Assembly (NCBI GenBank): GCA_036644375.1
Contig: JAVXQD010000059.1
Location: 1 to 8,897 of the forward strand
Source of the DNA: CALWZE01 sp036644375
GTDB taxonomy: Bacteria > Bacillota > Clostridia > Oscillospirales > Ruminococcaceae
Length of the DNA: 8,897 bases
Reading direction: 5' to 3'
Below are positions 1 to 6,386 of the stretch, in pieces. The position numbers and the translations under genes are program-made. A model generated the notes under the pieces. It made no database searches. It was not told the origin of the DNA and saw only the letters and a list, made by a program, of their open reading frames with translations. How positions within the stretch are numbered: the first letter of the stretch is position 1; each line of letters starts with the position of its first letter.

Positions 1-40
1 TGAAATTCAGGAGGCCGACAAGGCTTATCCTGCATAGCAA

Positions 41-76
41 AAGCGCAGGTATTCAGCATTGCGAAAACCTGCGCTT
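41..76 (-). terminator. Possible weak terminator hairpin after the OadG-like gene
   Basis: A perfect 10-bp inverted repeat (AAGCGCAGGT at 41-50, ACCTGCGCTT at 67-76) lies 11 bases past the TAG stop of the minus-strand gene that ends at 88. Read on the minus strand, the stem ends in GCGC followed by TTTTGC. The loop is long (16 nt) and the T-run short, so this is a plausible but weak intrinsic terminator. It may instead be a processing or stability hairpin between this gene and one further left, outside the window. Confidence 0.45.
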
Positions 77-87
77 GATGTGTGAAA

Positions 88-324
88 CTAAAACGCGCTC
101 GTATTGTCCAAAAGACCCGCCATGCTCCATGCACCGCGTCCGCCCGCGCTCTCGCGCTTGCTCTTTTTAATCTCGACCGGTCTTGCGTTGCCTCCGAACA
201 TAAATGCAACTGCGCCTGAAATAGCTGCAACAACCTCTGCGGGCACTCCGCTGAACGGCACTGCGGCTTTTGCCGGCGTGTCAAGCGGGCGAAAGACAGC
301 TTCGACAGTTTTTCTGTTTGCCAT
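88..324 (-). CDS. Small OadG/MmdD-like (sodium-pump decarboxylase gamma-type) protein
   Basis: A 78-residue protein. Residues 27-44 (V-P-A-E-V-V-A-A-I-S-G-A-V-A) form a short hydrophobic helix. The C-terminus (G-A-W-S-M-A-G-L-L-D-N-T-S-A-F) matches the pattern W-x-x-A-G-R-x-x-N-T-x-x-F that ends gamma/delta-type subunits and small accessory proteins of biotin-dependent, sodium-pumping decarboxylases (oxaloacetate or methylmalonyl-CoA). In those systems such small proteins sit beside the carboxyltransferase and biotin-carrier genes and help assemble the complex. No partner gene is visible here, but any would lie left of the window. The ATG at 324-322 has a GGAGG about 9 nt upstream (332-340), and a sigma-A-like promoter lies at 371-399. 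The family link rests on remembered motif similarity; the exact substrate cannot be deduced. Confidence 0.62.
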   Translation of the reverse strand: MANRKTVEAVFRPLDTPAKAAVPFSGVPAEVVAAISGAVAFMFGGNARPVEIKKSKRESAGGRGAWSMAGLLDNTSAF

Positions 325-370
325 ATATACATTCCTCCGAACGATTCATTTGAAATTTCATATACAGCTG

Positions 371-399
371 ATTATACTCCGTATTTGAAAAGTAATCAA
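371..399 (-). promoter_or_regulatory. Sigma-A-type promoter for the OadG-like gene
   Basis: On the minus strand a TTGATT -35 (394-399) and a perfect TATAAT -10 (371-376) are separated by 17 bp. The predicted start lies about 40 nt ahead of the ATG at 324. The promoter sits in the gap between comF and this gene, so the small gene can be transcribed separately from recD2-comF. Confidence 0.65.
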
Positions 400-450
400 G
401 CATTTTATACGCGCCGCCTTTGAGATTAAAATCGGATTATCCTCACCGAA

Positions 451-1113
451 TCACTCTCTGTCCAACATAGCAGCCGCAAACGCAACACAAAGCACAAACT
501 CCGCACCCGCGGACTTGAGCGCTTTTGCACATTCGTTAAATGTACTTCCGCTCGTTATTACATCATCGCACAGCAGCACTGTTTTGTACCTTACGGCTTC
601 GCGCGCTGTGAATGCCCGCGACAGATTTTCCGCGCGTTCATCCCCTCTGAGCGAGTGCTGCTTTGCGGTTTTTCTCTTTTTCACAAGTGCGGATCGGTAA
701 AAGCCAACGCCGAGATTATAGGCGATATCCTTTGCAAGCAGCTCTGCGTGCGGGTTTTTATTCCTGTAGCTCGGCACAGCAACCACCGCGTCAATCTCCG
801 ATTCGCCGTATATTTCCCGAACAAGCTCGGTCATTCTTCGGGATATAAGGATGCGCAGCTCACGCCGGTACAAAAATTTATATCTCGACAGCAGCTCGCG
901 GATTTCATCCTTGTAAGTATAACAGGCAATCGCACAATCAACCGAATCGAGATTTCTCAGTTTGTTGTCACTGAGCATATCGCTCAGCGATATCTCGCTG
1001 CTTTTAAAAATTCTGCTGCACTTGCCGCAGCTTCCGCCTATGGCGAGAATCTCGTCGCAGAACTCACATCGAGGGGGAAACAGCAGCTGCTCAATGAATT
1101 CACCCGCTCTCAT
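451..1113 (-). CDS. comF: ComF family phosphoribosyltransferase-like protein
   Basis: A 220-residue protein with the two-part layout of ComF/amidophosphoribosyltransferase-like proteins. The N-terminus carries a zinc-ribbon with cysteines C16-x2-C19 and C29-x2-C32. The C-terminal half is a type I phosphoribosyltransferase fold: the K-K-R-x-T-x-x-Q-H-S-L region at 146-155 and N-x-x-x-A-F near 163-168 are conserved in the family, and the PRPP-binding loop is V-L-L-C-D-D-V-I-T-S-G-S-T (179-191). In Bacillus and others ComF helps move single-stranded DNA inward during transformation; in clostridia its role is often untested. The start ATG (1113) overlaps the recD2 TAA stop (TAATG), with GGTGAAG upstream, so translation is probably coupled. 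Pairing with a helicase fits a DNA-processing role. Length is normal (about 200-240 residues). Confidence 0.88.
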   Translation of the reverse strand: MRAGEFIEQLLFPPRCEFCDEILAIGGSCGKCSRIFKSSEISLSDMLSDNKLRNLDSVDCAIACYTYKDEIRELLSRYKFLYRRELRILISRRMTELVREIYGESEIDAVVAVPSYRNKNPHAELLAKDIAYNLGVGFYRSALVKKRKTAKQHSLRGDERAENLSRAFTAREAVRYKTVLLCDDVITSGSTFNECAKALKSAGAEFVLCVAFAAAMLDRE

Positions 1114-3305
1114 TATGCTTCACCGCTTAAAAATGCGCGCAGGCCGGTATATCTCAGCATCTTTCGGTCGTTTTCCACCATACGCTCGAGCATCGCCTGT
1201 TCCCCGACAATGACAAGCAGGCTGCGGGCACGCGTGACTGCGGTATACAGCAGGTTTCGGTATGCGAGCTTATTTGAAAAATCCGCAAGACCCAATACCA
1301 CGCACGGAAACTCGCTTCCCTGACTTTTGTGAACCGTCACGGCATACGCCGACTCTAACTGGCGAGCTTGCTCAAAGGTGTATTTAACTCGGCGGTCGTC
1401 AAACAGGCAGACAATTATCTGCGTGTTTCGGTCAACTGCCGACACAAGACCGATATCCCCATTAAAGACCCCCAGACCGTTTTCACCGTTATCCTTTTCC
1501 CACTTGATGTCATAGTTGTTTTTGATCTGCATGATGCGGTCTCCGACACGGAACAGCTGACCCATAATTCTGACCTCGGCCTTCTCCTTTGACTGAGGGT
1601 TTAATCGCGCCCGAAGCTCGTCGTTCAGGTTCATCGTCCCCAACAGGCCTTTTCGCGATGGGGTAAGAACCTGAATGTCCGAAAACGGGTTGAACTTATA
1701 CGCTTTCGGAAGCCGTGCGCCCACCAAATCGCAAATAAGACCCGCTCCCTGCTCCTTTTGTGTGCGCAGAAAGAAAAAATCCTTGTCCTTCGTGTCAATG
1801 TCCGGAACCTGTCCGTCGACAATGCAGTGGGCATTCACCACTATTAAGCTTTTTGCCGCCTGCCTGAATATTTTTTGAAATTTCACGGTCTCACATGCAC
1901 CGCTGTCAATGATATCCCTCAGGATATTTCCCGCACCGACAGATGGCAGCTGATTGAAATCACCAACCATAATAAGGCGGCAGTGCGGCTTGATTCCTCT
2001 GAGAAGCGATTCAAACAGATTGACGTCAACCATCGACATCTCGTCAATGACAACCACATCTCCCTTGAGCGGATTTGTCTCGTCGTGTACGAATTTCAGC
2101 GTCTCTGCGCTTTGATAATCCACCTCAAGCAGACGATGAATGGTCTTTGCCTCGCGACCGGTAAGCTCGCTCAGACGCTTTGCGGCACGGCCGGTCGGAG
2201 CCGCAAGCAGCACATCGTCGCCCCCATGCTCGCACAGCGAAATTATCGCGTTGAGCGTTGTGGTTTTTCCTGTTCCCGGACCTCCGGTTATAACTACCGC
2301 TCCCGTGGTCAGCGAAAGCTCAATTGCCTTGCGCTGAAGAGCCTCATACTGAATATCGTTCAGCTTTTCAAATTCGTTTATCTTTTCATCTGCATTTTCC
2401 GCATCGACATAGCTCAGCGAGTTGAGCAGCTGAAGCCGCTCGGCTATATATCTCTCCGCGCGCATCAGCTCGTTTAAAAAGACGCGTTCCGCACCCTCTA
2501 TTTTCGCCACCTTAAGCAGATTGTCCTCAACTGCGTCATAAAGGGCAATCTCCACACTGTCGCGGGCTAAATCCAAAAATCCGAAAGCCGTATCTATGAG
2601 CTTTTCGGTCGGAATGCAGGTGTGCCCGTTGGAGAGATTGTGTCTCAGAATATAGACAAGCCCCGCGCGTATCCGCTTTGCATCATCGGGCGCTATCTCA
2701 AACCGAGAGGCGAGTCCGTCCGCAAATTCGAATTCCTTGTATAGCGGAAATCCGCACAGCAGATATGGGTTATCCCTTATAAGCTCAACCGAATACTCGC
2801 TGAATGAGCGATATAAAATCAGCGCGTCGGATGTGTCGAGACCCAGCGCGGAAAGTGATGCGATTGTCTCGCGAACGCCGTATATTTTTCGAAACTCCGC
2901 GCTTATTTCATCCGCCTTTGCCCGCGAAATACCCTTGATGCCCGACAGCAGCTCAGGCTGCTTGGCGATGACATCTAAAGTCTTGTCACCGAACGCATCG
3001 ACCATTCGCCGCGCTATTGCAGGGCCGACTCCGTTTATCGCTTTATTCGAGAGATATTTGAGAATTGCCGCGGATGTGGAGGGCAGCACACGCTCACACG
3101 CGGACGCCTTGAACTGACGTCCGAATGACGGGTGAGTTGCATACTCGCCCCACACCGTGAGCTCCTCACCGGCCGCAACTCCAAAAAGCTCGCCGACAAC
3201 CGTCACAAGCTCATCTGCAACACCGAGGTCAATAACGGCAAAGCCGGTATCATCGTTGCGAAATATTACATTTTCCACACTGCCCTGAATTTTCTGCGCT
3301 TCCAT
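1113..3305 (-). CDS. recD2: RecD2-like ATP-dependent DNA helicase (superfamily 1B)
   Basis: RecD2/TraA-type 5'-3' DNA helicase, 730 residues from the chosen start. The frame extends to 3383, but RecD2 proteins begin close to a M-x-x-x-x-I-x-G-x-V-E-x-V-I-F-R-N pattern. The ATG at 3305 begins M-E-A-Q-K-I-Q-G-S-V-E-N-V-I-F-R-N and has GGAAG about 7 nt upstream, while the extension would translate through a terminator hairpin. Numbered from that start: helix-hairpin-helix segments at 92-101 and 122-134; Walker A GGPGTGKTT 341-349; motif Ia A-P-T-G-R-A-A-K-R 369-377; Walker B V-V-V-I-D-E-M-S-M-V-D 417-427; motif III G-D-F-N-Q-L-P-S-V-G 448-457; the C-terminal V-T-V-H-K-S-Q-G-S-E 656-665; and Y-T-A-V-T-R-A-R 687-694. 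All catalytic motifs are intact. RecD2 acts in DNA repair and replication-fork maintenance independently of RecBC. Followed directly by comF. Confidence 0.95.
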   Translation of the reverse strand: MEAQKIQGSVENVIFRNDDTGFAVIDLGVADELVTVVGELFGVAAGEELTVWGEYATHPSFGRQFKASACERVLPSTSAAILKYLSNKAINGVGPAIARRMVDAFGDKTLDVIAKQPELLSGIKGISRAKADEISAEFRKIYGVRETIASLSALGLDTSDALILYRSFSEYSVELIRDNPYLLCGFPLYKEFEFADGLASRFEIAPDDAKRIRAGLVYILRHNLSNGHTCIPTEKLIDTAFGFLDLARDSVEIALYDAVEDNLLKVAKIEGAERVFLNELMRAERYIAERLQLLNSLSYVDAENADEKINEFEKLNDIQYEALQRKAIELSLTTGAVVITGGPGTGKTTTLNAIISLCEHGGDDVLLAAPTGRAAKRLSELTGREAKTIHRLLEVDYQSAETLKFVHDETNPLKGDVVVIDEMSMVDVNLFESLLRGIKPHCRLIMVGDFNQLPSVGAGNILRDIIDSGACETVKFQKIFRQAAKSLIVVNAHCIVDGQVPDIDTKDKDFFFLRTQKEQGAGLICDLVGARLPKAYKFNPFSDIQVLTPSRKGLLGTMNLNDELRARLNPQSKEKAEVRIMGQLFRVGDRIMQIKNNYDIKWEKDNGENGLGVFNGDIGLVSAVDRNTQIIVCLFDDRRVKYTFEQARQLESAYAVTVHKSQGSEFPCVVLGLADFSNKLAYRNLLYTAVTRARSLLVIVGEQAMLERMVENDRKMLRYTGLRAFLSGEA

Positions 3306-3320
3306 TTTAACTTCCAAACG

Positions 3321-3379
3321 AAAAACCCTCATCATCTGCAGCCCGCGTATCGCAAGCTGTATACATGATAAGGGTTTTT
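3321..3379 (-). terminator. Intrinsic terminator of the metK-small membrane protein unit
   Basis: On the minus strand AAAAACCCTTATCAT (3379-3365) pairs with ATGATGAGGGTTTTT (3335-3321). This is a 15-bp stem with one G-U wobble, ending in five Ts. In plus-strand RNA the wobble becomes a C-A mismatch, so termination is favoured in the minus direction. Inner GCTG/CAGC and GCG/CGC pairs extend the hairpin. It lies just after the stop of the small membrane protein gene and ends only 15 nt before the recD2 start codon. Its 5' arm also contains the proposed recD2 -10 box. Confidence 0.8.
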
Positions 3380-3393
3380 GCACTTGTTTTCAA
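3365..3393 (-). promoter_or_regulatory. Candidate recD2 promoter overlapping the upstream terminator
   Basis: Minus-strand TTGAAA (3388-3393) and TATCAT (3365-3370) with a 17-bp spacer. The -35 overlaps the TGA stop of the upstream gene (3390-3392), and the -10 lies inside the 5' arm of the terminator. A transcript starting about 7 nt past the -10 would lack most of the 5' arm, so recD2 mRNA could not fold the terminator that stops readthrough. The hexamers are good but not perfect; the start site is inferred. Confidence 0.5.
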
Positions 3394-3737
3394 GGCTGAG
3401 CGGATATTTTCAGCCCGCTTTCGTCAAATCTTTTTTGCAGAATGCCGGAAACGCCATCCGGTCCGATGACCTCATCGCAGAGTCCCAGCTCAACGAGTCT
3501 TTTGCGGTTGCAGATTGTGCCATGCATGTCTGCAACAATCGTTGTCTGTCCGTACGAGCTGCATTTTATCACTCTGAGCATCTCCGAAACAGGAATATTC
3601 TCATCGAATATCGGCACAATCAGTATTGCCTCGCGAAGCGGAGCCAGCACCGTCAACTCAACAAGCGCGTAAAATATCGTGCAGACTCCTACTACAACGG
3701 GTATACAGCACACAATTATCAACCCTGCGTTTTGCAT
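3390..3737 (-). CDS. Small single-helix membrane protein of unknown function
   Basis: Not recognised. A 115-residue protein with one strongly hydrophobic N-terminal segment (about residues 4-28, including C-C-I-P-V-V-V-G-V), which probably anchors it in the membrane. It is followed by a soluble region of about 85 residues with several cysteines (C-S-S-Y, G-T-I-C-N, G-L-C-D) and the motif V-I-G-P-D-G-V-S-G-I. The ATG at 3737 is preferred to the in-frame TTG at 3740, because the Shine-Dalgarno AAGGGGTGA lies at a good distance from the ATG and too close to the TTG. It begins 63 nt after the metK stop with no terminator between and is followed by a strong terminator, so it is probably co-transcribed with metK and under SAM-riboswitch control. 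No function can be assigned from motifs. Confidence 0.7.
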   Translation of the reverse strand: MQNAGLIIVCCIPVVVGVCTIFYALVELTVLAPLREAILIVPIFDENIPVSEMLRVIKCSSYGQTTIVADMHGTICNRKRLVELGLCDEVIGPDGVSGILQKRFDESGLKISAQP

Positions 3738-3800
3738 CAACTCACCCCTTTTTCATTTGAGCCATATTATGTGAGAAATCGGGGTTTTGTGAGAAAACTG

Positions 3801-4970
3801 CTAAATTTCAGCTAAAAGAGCCGCTGCTTTGTCTGTTTTCTCCCATTTTACATCAAGCTCTTCTCTGCCCATATGTCCATAAGCCGCAAGCTGAGCAAAT
3901 ATCGGCTTGTCAAGACCGAGCTCTCGAATAATAGCAGCCGGGCGCATGTCAAATACCTTTTTGACTGCTGCTATGATAGTCTCGTTATCGAATTTGCCCG
4001 TTCCGAAGGTATCAACCAAAACCGATACCGGGTGGGCAACTCCGATAGCATAAGCAAGCTGTACCTCACACTGAGTCGCAAGACCCGCTTTCACGATATT
4101 CTTCGCGATATAGCGGCACATATATGCGGCACTGCGGTCTACCTTCGTAGCATCCTTGCCCGAAAAAGCTCCGCCGCCGTGTCTTCCATAGCCGCCATAT
4201 GTATCAACTATAATTTTGCGGCCCGTCAGACCGCTGTCGCCTACAGGTCCGCCTATTACAAAACGTCCTGTCGGATTAATGAAGTATTTGGTGTTTTCAT
4301 CAAGCATTTTCTTTGGAATTGAGGGCATTATGACCTTTTCTTTTATATCCCTGCGCAGGGTTTCCATATCGACCTCGTCCGTGTGCTGAGTGCTCACGAC
4401 AACCGTGTCGATTCGAAGGGGCTTGCCATTCTCATATTCCACCGTTACCTGAGATTTGCCGTCCGGACGAAGATAGGTCAGCTCACCGCTTTTGCGAACC
4501 GCTGTGAGCTGCTTTGTCAGGTTGTGCGCAAACGCAATCGGAAGTGGCATTAGCTCTGCCGTCTCGTCGCAGGCATATCCAAACATCATGCCCTGATCCC
4601 CTGCTCCGTTTTCATCATTCGAACCGCCCTTTGCCTCAAGGGATCTGTCGACGCCAAGAGCTATGTCCGCCGACTGCTCACGCAGCAGTATCTGCACCTT
4701 GCAGCTGTCAGCGCAAAAGCCCGTATCCTCTGTCGTGTATCCGATTTCGCGTATCGCGTCACGCACTATCTGCGTGTAGTCAACCTTTGCGGCAGATGTG
4801 ATTTCGCCCGCCAATATAACATTGTTGTCCTTTACAAGGGTCTCGCACGCCACGCGCGATTTCGGGTCCTGCTCAAGCAGTGCGTCCAGTACGCTGTCCG
4901 AAATAAAGTCACACACCTTGTCGGGATGACCCTCTGTAACCGACTCGGATGTAAATAGATATTTTGCCAT
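3801..4970 (-). CDS. metK: S-adenosylmethionine synthetase (methionine adenosyltransferase)
   Basis: A 389-residue enzyme that makes SAM from methionine and ATP, releasing phosphate and pyrophosphate; normally a homotetramer in the cytoplasm. Family signatures are complete: N-terminal T-S-E-S-V-T-E-G-H-P-D-K (7-18) with the catalytic histidine at 15, the G-A-G-D-Q-G-M-M-F-G-Y-A signature (122-133), the glycine-rich phosphate-binding loop G-G-G-A-F-S-G-K-D (265-273), and D-x-x-K-V-D-R-S-A-A-Y just after it. The length is typical. The start at 4970 gives the usual M-A-K-Y-L-F-T-S-E-S N-terminus, with GGGAG 9 nt upstream. Expression is controlled by the SAM-I riboswitch and terminator directly upstream and by a consensus promoter at 5159-5187. 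Confidence 0.98.
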   Translation of the reverse strand: MAKYLFTSESVTEGHPDKVCDFISDSVLDALLEQDPKSRVACETLVKDNNVILAGEITSAAKVDYTQIVRDAIREIGYTTEDTGFCADSCKVQILLREQSADIALGVDRSLEAKGGSNDENGAGDQGMMFGYACDETAELMPLPIAFAHNLTKQLTAVRKSGELTYLRPDGKSQVTVEYENGKPLRIDTVVVSTQHTDEVDMETLRRDIKEKVIMPSIPKKMLDENTKYFINPTGRFVIGGPVGDSGLTGRKIIVDTYGGYGRHGGGAFSGKDATKVDRSAAYMCRYIAKNIVKAGLATQCEVQLAYAIGVAHPVSVLVDTFGTGKFDNETIIAAVKKVFDMRPAAIIRELGLDKPIFAQLAAYGHMGREELDVKWEKTDKAAALLAEI

Positions 4971-4999
4971 TTTTTGTTTCTCCCATTATTTTTTTTTGC

Positions 5000-5029
5000 A
5001 AAAAAATAACGCCCGGCGAACCGAACGTT
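5000..5029 (-). terminator. SAM-riboswitch expression-platform terminator ahead of metK
   Basis: Minus-strand AACGTTCGG-TTCG-CCGGGCGTT forms a 9-bp stem (two G-U pairs) closed by a stable UUCG tetraloop, followed by A and seven Ts (5006-5000). It lies between the aptamer and the metK start. A competing antiterminator is visible: GTTTTTT (5045-5039) pairs with AAAAAAC (5033-5027). It uses the end of the aptamer P1 strand and the base of the terminator 5' arm, so SAM-stabilised P1 should favour termination. It is also the first terminator downstream of ribU. Confidence 0.9.
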
Positions 5030-5044
5030 TTTTATCGCAAAAAA

Positions 5045-5137
5045 CTTATCTGTCGGCAAAGCCGCAGGACTTGGCACCTTGCACCATGCAGGTTGCCGGA
5101 CTTCACAGGGCCTGATCCCTCCGTCACTCTTAATAAG
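5045..5137 (-). promoter_or_regulatory. SAM-I (S-box) riboswitch aptamer controlling metK
   Basis: The minus strand contains the S-box core in order: CTTATTAAGAG (P1 5' strand and the start of the core), GACGGAGGGATCAGGCCC, GTGAAGTCCGGCAACC, then GGTGCCAAGTCCTGC, a small GGC-TTT-GCC hairpin (P4), and GACAGATAAG closing P1. P1 pairs CTTATT (5137-5132) with GATAAG (5050-5045). The G-C-C-C/G-A-A-G-x-C-C-G-G-C-A-A-C-C and G-G-T-G-C-C-A-A segments that make the SAM pocket and kink-turn are recognisable. With the terminator at 5000-5029 this is a standard transcriptional OFF switch: SAM binding stops transcription before metK. Confidence 0.95.
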
Positions 5138-5158
5138 GCGTTATTAAATTGTGTGCTT

Positions 5159-5187
5159 ATTATACTCAATATGTCATTTTGTGTCAA
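5159..5187 (-). promoter_or_regulatory. Consensus sigma-A promoter of the metK unit
   Basis: Perfect TTGACA (5182-5187) and perfect TATAAT (5159-5164) with an optimal 17-bp spacer on the minus strand. The predicted start is about 15 nt before the S-box P1 strand. The -35 lies only 10 bp beyond the ribU stop codon. Confidence 0.92.
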
Positions 5188-5196
5188 GACGTACGA

Positions 5197-5769
5197 CTAT
5201 ACTTTTTTCTTTGCTTCTTTGTCCTTGCGAATGTCAAACAGCCTCTCGACCGGTTTGTAAATCAAAAAAGTTACAACCGAGTTCAAGCCCGCTTTTATCA
5301 GGTTGAACGGTATGACGATCGGGACAAGCATGTTGATTACCTCGCTGCGCGGCAGACCTGTATAAAGCGGGGTGAGCACCACATTGCAGCCCGCCATGAC
5401 GAGCGACATGGCAATCGCGCCGAACACCAGTCCTGTAATTGCGCCCTTGAGTGTGCGCTTTGCCTTGTAGATATAGCCCGCCGTCAGGCAGAACGCGCTT
5501 GTCGCCAAAATATGCATAATAATGCCGATGGGACCGCCGTCCGCGCTCACCGTCAGACCCTGCAGCACGCTGACTATTGCGGTCACCGCAACCCCGTGCC
5601 ACGGGCCGTACATAAACGCCGCCACAAGAATCGGGACGTCGGCGGGGTCATATGTCAGATACGGTGCGGCGGGAAAAATCGGGAATCGAATAAATGCAAC
5701 CAGCACCACCGAGAGTGCCGTGAGCATCGCAAGCCTGGAAATGCGTTTTGTTCTTTCTTTGGATGACAT
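5197..5769 (-). CDS. ribU: Riboflavin ECF transporter substrate-binding (S) component RibU
   Basis: A 190-residue integral membrane protein that binds riboflavin. It works with the shared energy-coupling module (EcfT plus the two ATPases), whose genes are not in this window. Hydrophobic segments lie roughly at 12-33, 45-58, 58-73, 80-100, 108-132 and 146-171. Features seen in RibU are the loop Y-D-P-A-D-V-P-I-L-V-A-A-F (40-52) and the segment L-V-P-I-V-I-P-F-N-L-I-K-A-G-L-N (148-163). The C-terminus is lysine-rich and cytoplasmic. The frame is open to 6081, but that would run through the riboswitch. The ATG at 5769 has AGAGG about 9 nt upstream and gives a normal family length. Riboflavin specificity is supported strongly by the FMN riboswitch in the leader. 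No separate terminator precedes the metK promoter. Confidence 0.93.
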   Translation of the reverse strand: MSSKERTKRISRLAMLTALSVVLVAFIRFPIFPAAPYLTYDPADVPILVAAFMYGPWHGVAVTAIVSVLQGLTVSADGGPIGIIMHILATSAFCLTAGYIYKAKRTLKGAITGLVFGAIAMSLVMAGCNVVLTPLYTGLPRSEVINMLVPIVIPFNLIKAGLNSVVTFLIYKPVERLFDIRKDKEAKKKV

Positions 5770-5801
5770 TTTTGAAACCTCTTTTCTTAAATTGGGGCAA
5801 T

Positions 5802-5830
5802 AAAAAAAGCCCCTTGAGATTTCAAGGCGC
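5802..5830 (-). terminator. FMN-riboswitch expression-platform terminator ahead of ribU
   Basis: Minus-strand GCGCCTTGA (5830-5822) pairs with TCAAGGGGC (5817-5809), with one internal G-G mismatch and a 4-nt loop, followed by seven Ts (5808-5802). It lies 38 nt past the end of the aptamer and 32 nt before the ribU start, where a transcriptional OFF switch is expected. The 3' arm GGGGC (5813-5809) can also pair with GCCCC (5798-5794) just past the T-run, an alternative fold that may matter for readthrough. Confidence 0.8.
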
Positions 5831-5868
5831 AAAACATGGCGACACAAAAGAACGTATCGCAATATCGT

Positions 5869-5982
5869 GTTTCTCTCCTCCGGACTATAACCGTCGGTAT
5901 CGGAATTACACCGAATCATGCCATTGTTATTACGGCTTGCGGACTGTAACCGCCGGTGGGGTATCTGACCCCGCCTCGAAAC
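5869..5982 (-). promoter_or_regulatory. FMN riboswitch (RFN element) controlling ribU
   Basis: The minus strand shows the RFN core in order: P1 GTTTC (5982-5978), GAGGCGGGGTCAGATACCCC, ACCGGCGGTTACAGTCCGC with AAGC, a variable helix, GATTCGGTGTAATTCCGATACC, GACGGTTATAGTCCGGAGGAGAG, and GAAAC closing P1 (5873-5869). The conserved C-C-G-G-C-G-G-T and G-T-C-C-G-G-A-G-G-A-G-A-G strings identify the FMN aptamer. FMN binding should cause termination at 5802-5830, lowering riboflavin uptake when flavin is abundant. Confidence 0.96.
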
Positions 5983-5989
5983 TATCTTC

Positions 5990-6017
5990 ATTATACGCGA
6001 GCAGGATAAAATGTCAA
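5990..6017 (-). promoter_or_regulatory. Consensus sigma-A promoter of ribU
   Basis: Perfect TTGACA (6012-6017) and perfect TATAAT (5990-5995) hexamers on the minus strand with a 16-bp spacer. The predicted start falls about at the beginning of the FMN aptamer. Confidence 0.88.
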
Positions 6018-6386
6018 CTCGGCGACAGGCTTTTTGTGAGCCGGTCACGGAGATTTTTTCTACGCCGACCTTCCTTTGCATGGATTAAACCCGTGAGCCG
6101 CGACGGCTCGTCAATGCTTTGAGCAGTGCCGCAATAAAAAGACTTGCAACTTGCAGCGGAACAAAAGAATAACAGTGCAAAGGTATTGAAGCATCCGCTT
6201 TTTGTTCATCGGACATTGGTCTAATCCGGCGTGAAGCTTTTGCCGAAAGCGGTTCAGTCAAAGGCTTAATTCGATTAAGGTAACACAAAAAAGCAAAAGC
6301 CACCCTTATTGGAAAGTCTTATTTACTTCAATTTCGTTATACTTACCACTCGCAAAAGCTGACAGCTGTTTCTGATAACACGAATT
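6018..6386. other. Intergenic stretch between ribU promoter and first XRE gene
   Basis: No convincing gene. A minus-strand frame of 72 codons (6303-6085, GTG start, ending L-T-S-R-R-G-S-R-V) has no proper ribosome binding site or recognised domain. Near its end is a compact hairpin, GAGCCG-CGA-CGGCTC (6095-6109), followed on the minus strand by ACGGGTTTAATCC, which could be a weak terminator for transcription from the right. Base composition shifts to AT-rich at about 6300, so the junction between chromosomal backbone and accessory DNA may lie here. No tRNA or direct-repeat attachment site was seen. Confidence 0.5.

Noticed and set aside
425..450. Possible terminator after comF (TCGG...CCGA then TTTT on the minus strand)
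   Set aside because: The stem is only 4 bp with a large loop; too weak to call.
655..1323. 222-codon plus-strand frame
   Set aside because: It is antisense to comF and the 3' end of recD2, both of which have complete family motifs; no independent evidence for it.
1875..2477. 200-codon plus-strand frame
   Set aside because: Shadow of recD2 on the opposite strand, with composition and frame explained by the helicase gene.
3306..3383. 26-residue N-terminal extension of RecD2 starting at 3383
   Set aside because: It would translate the terminator hairpin, has no ribosome binding site and is not part of the RecD2 family N-terminus; the ATG at 3305 has GGAAG and the family start.
5770..6081. Long N-terminal extension of the RibU frame
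   Set aside because: The extension is entirely FMN riboswitch leader; the true start at 5769 has a ribosome binding site and gives normal length.
6085..6303. 72-codon minus-strand frame ending L-T-S-R-R-G-S-R-V
   Set aside because: It begins with GTG, has no well-placed ribosome binding site and no domain I recognise, and contains a hairpin at its end. Kept only as a remark in the intergenic entry.
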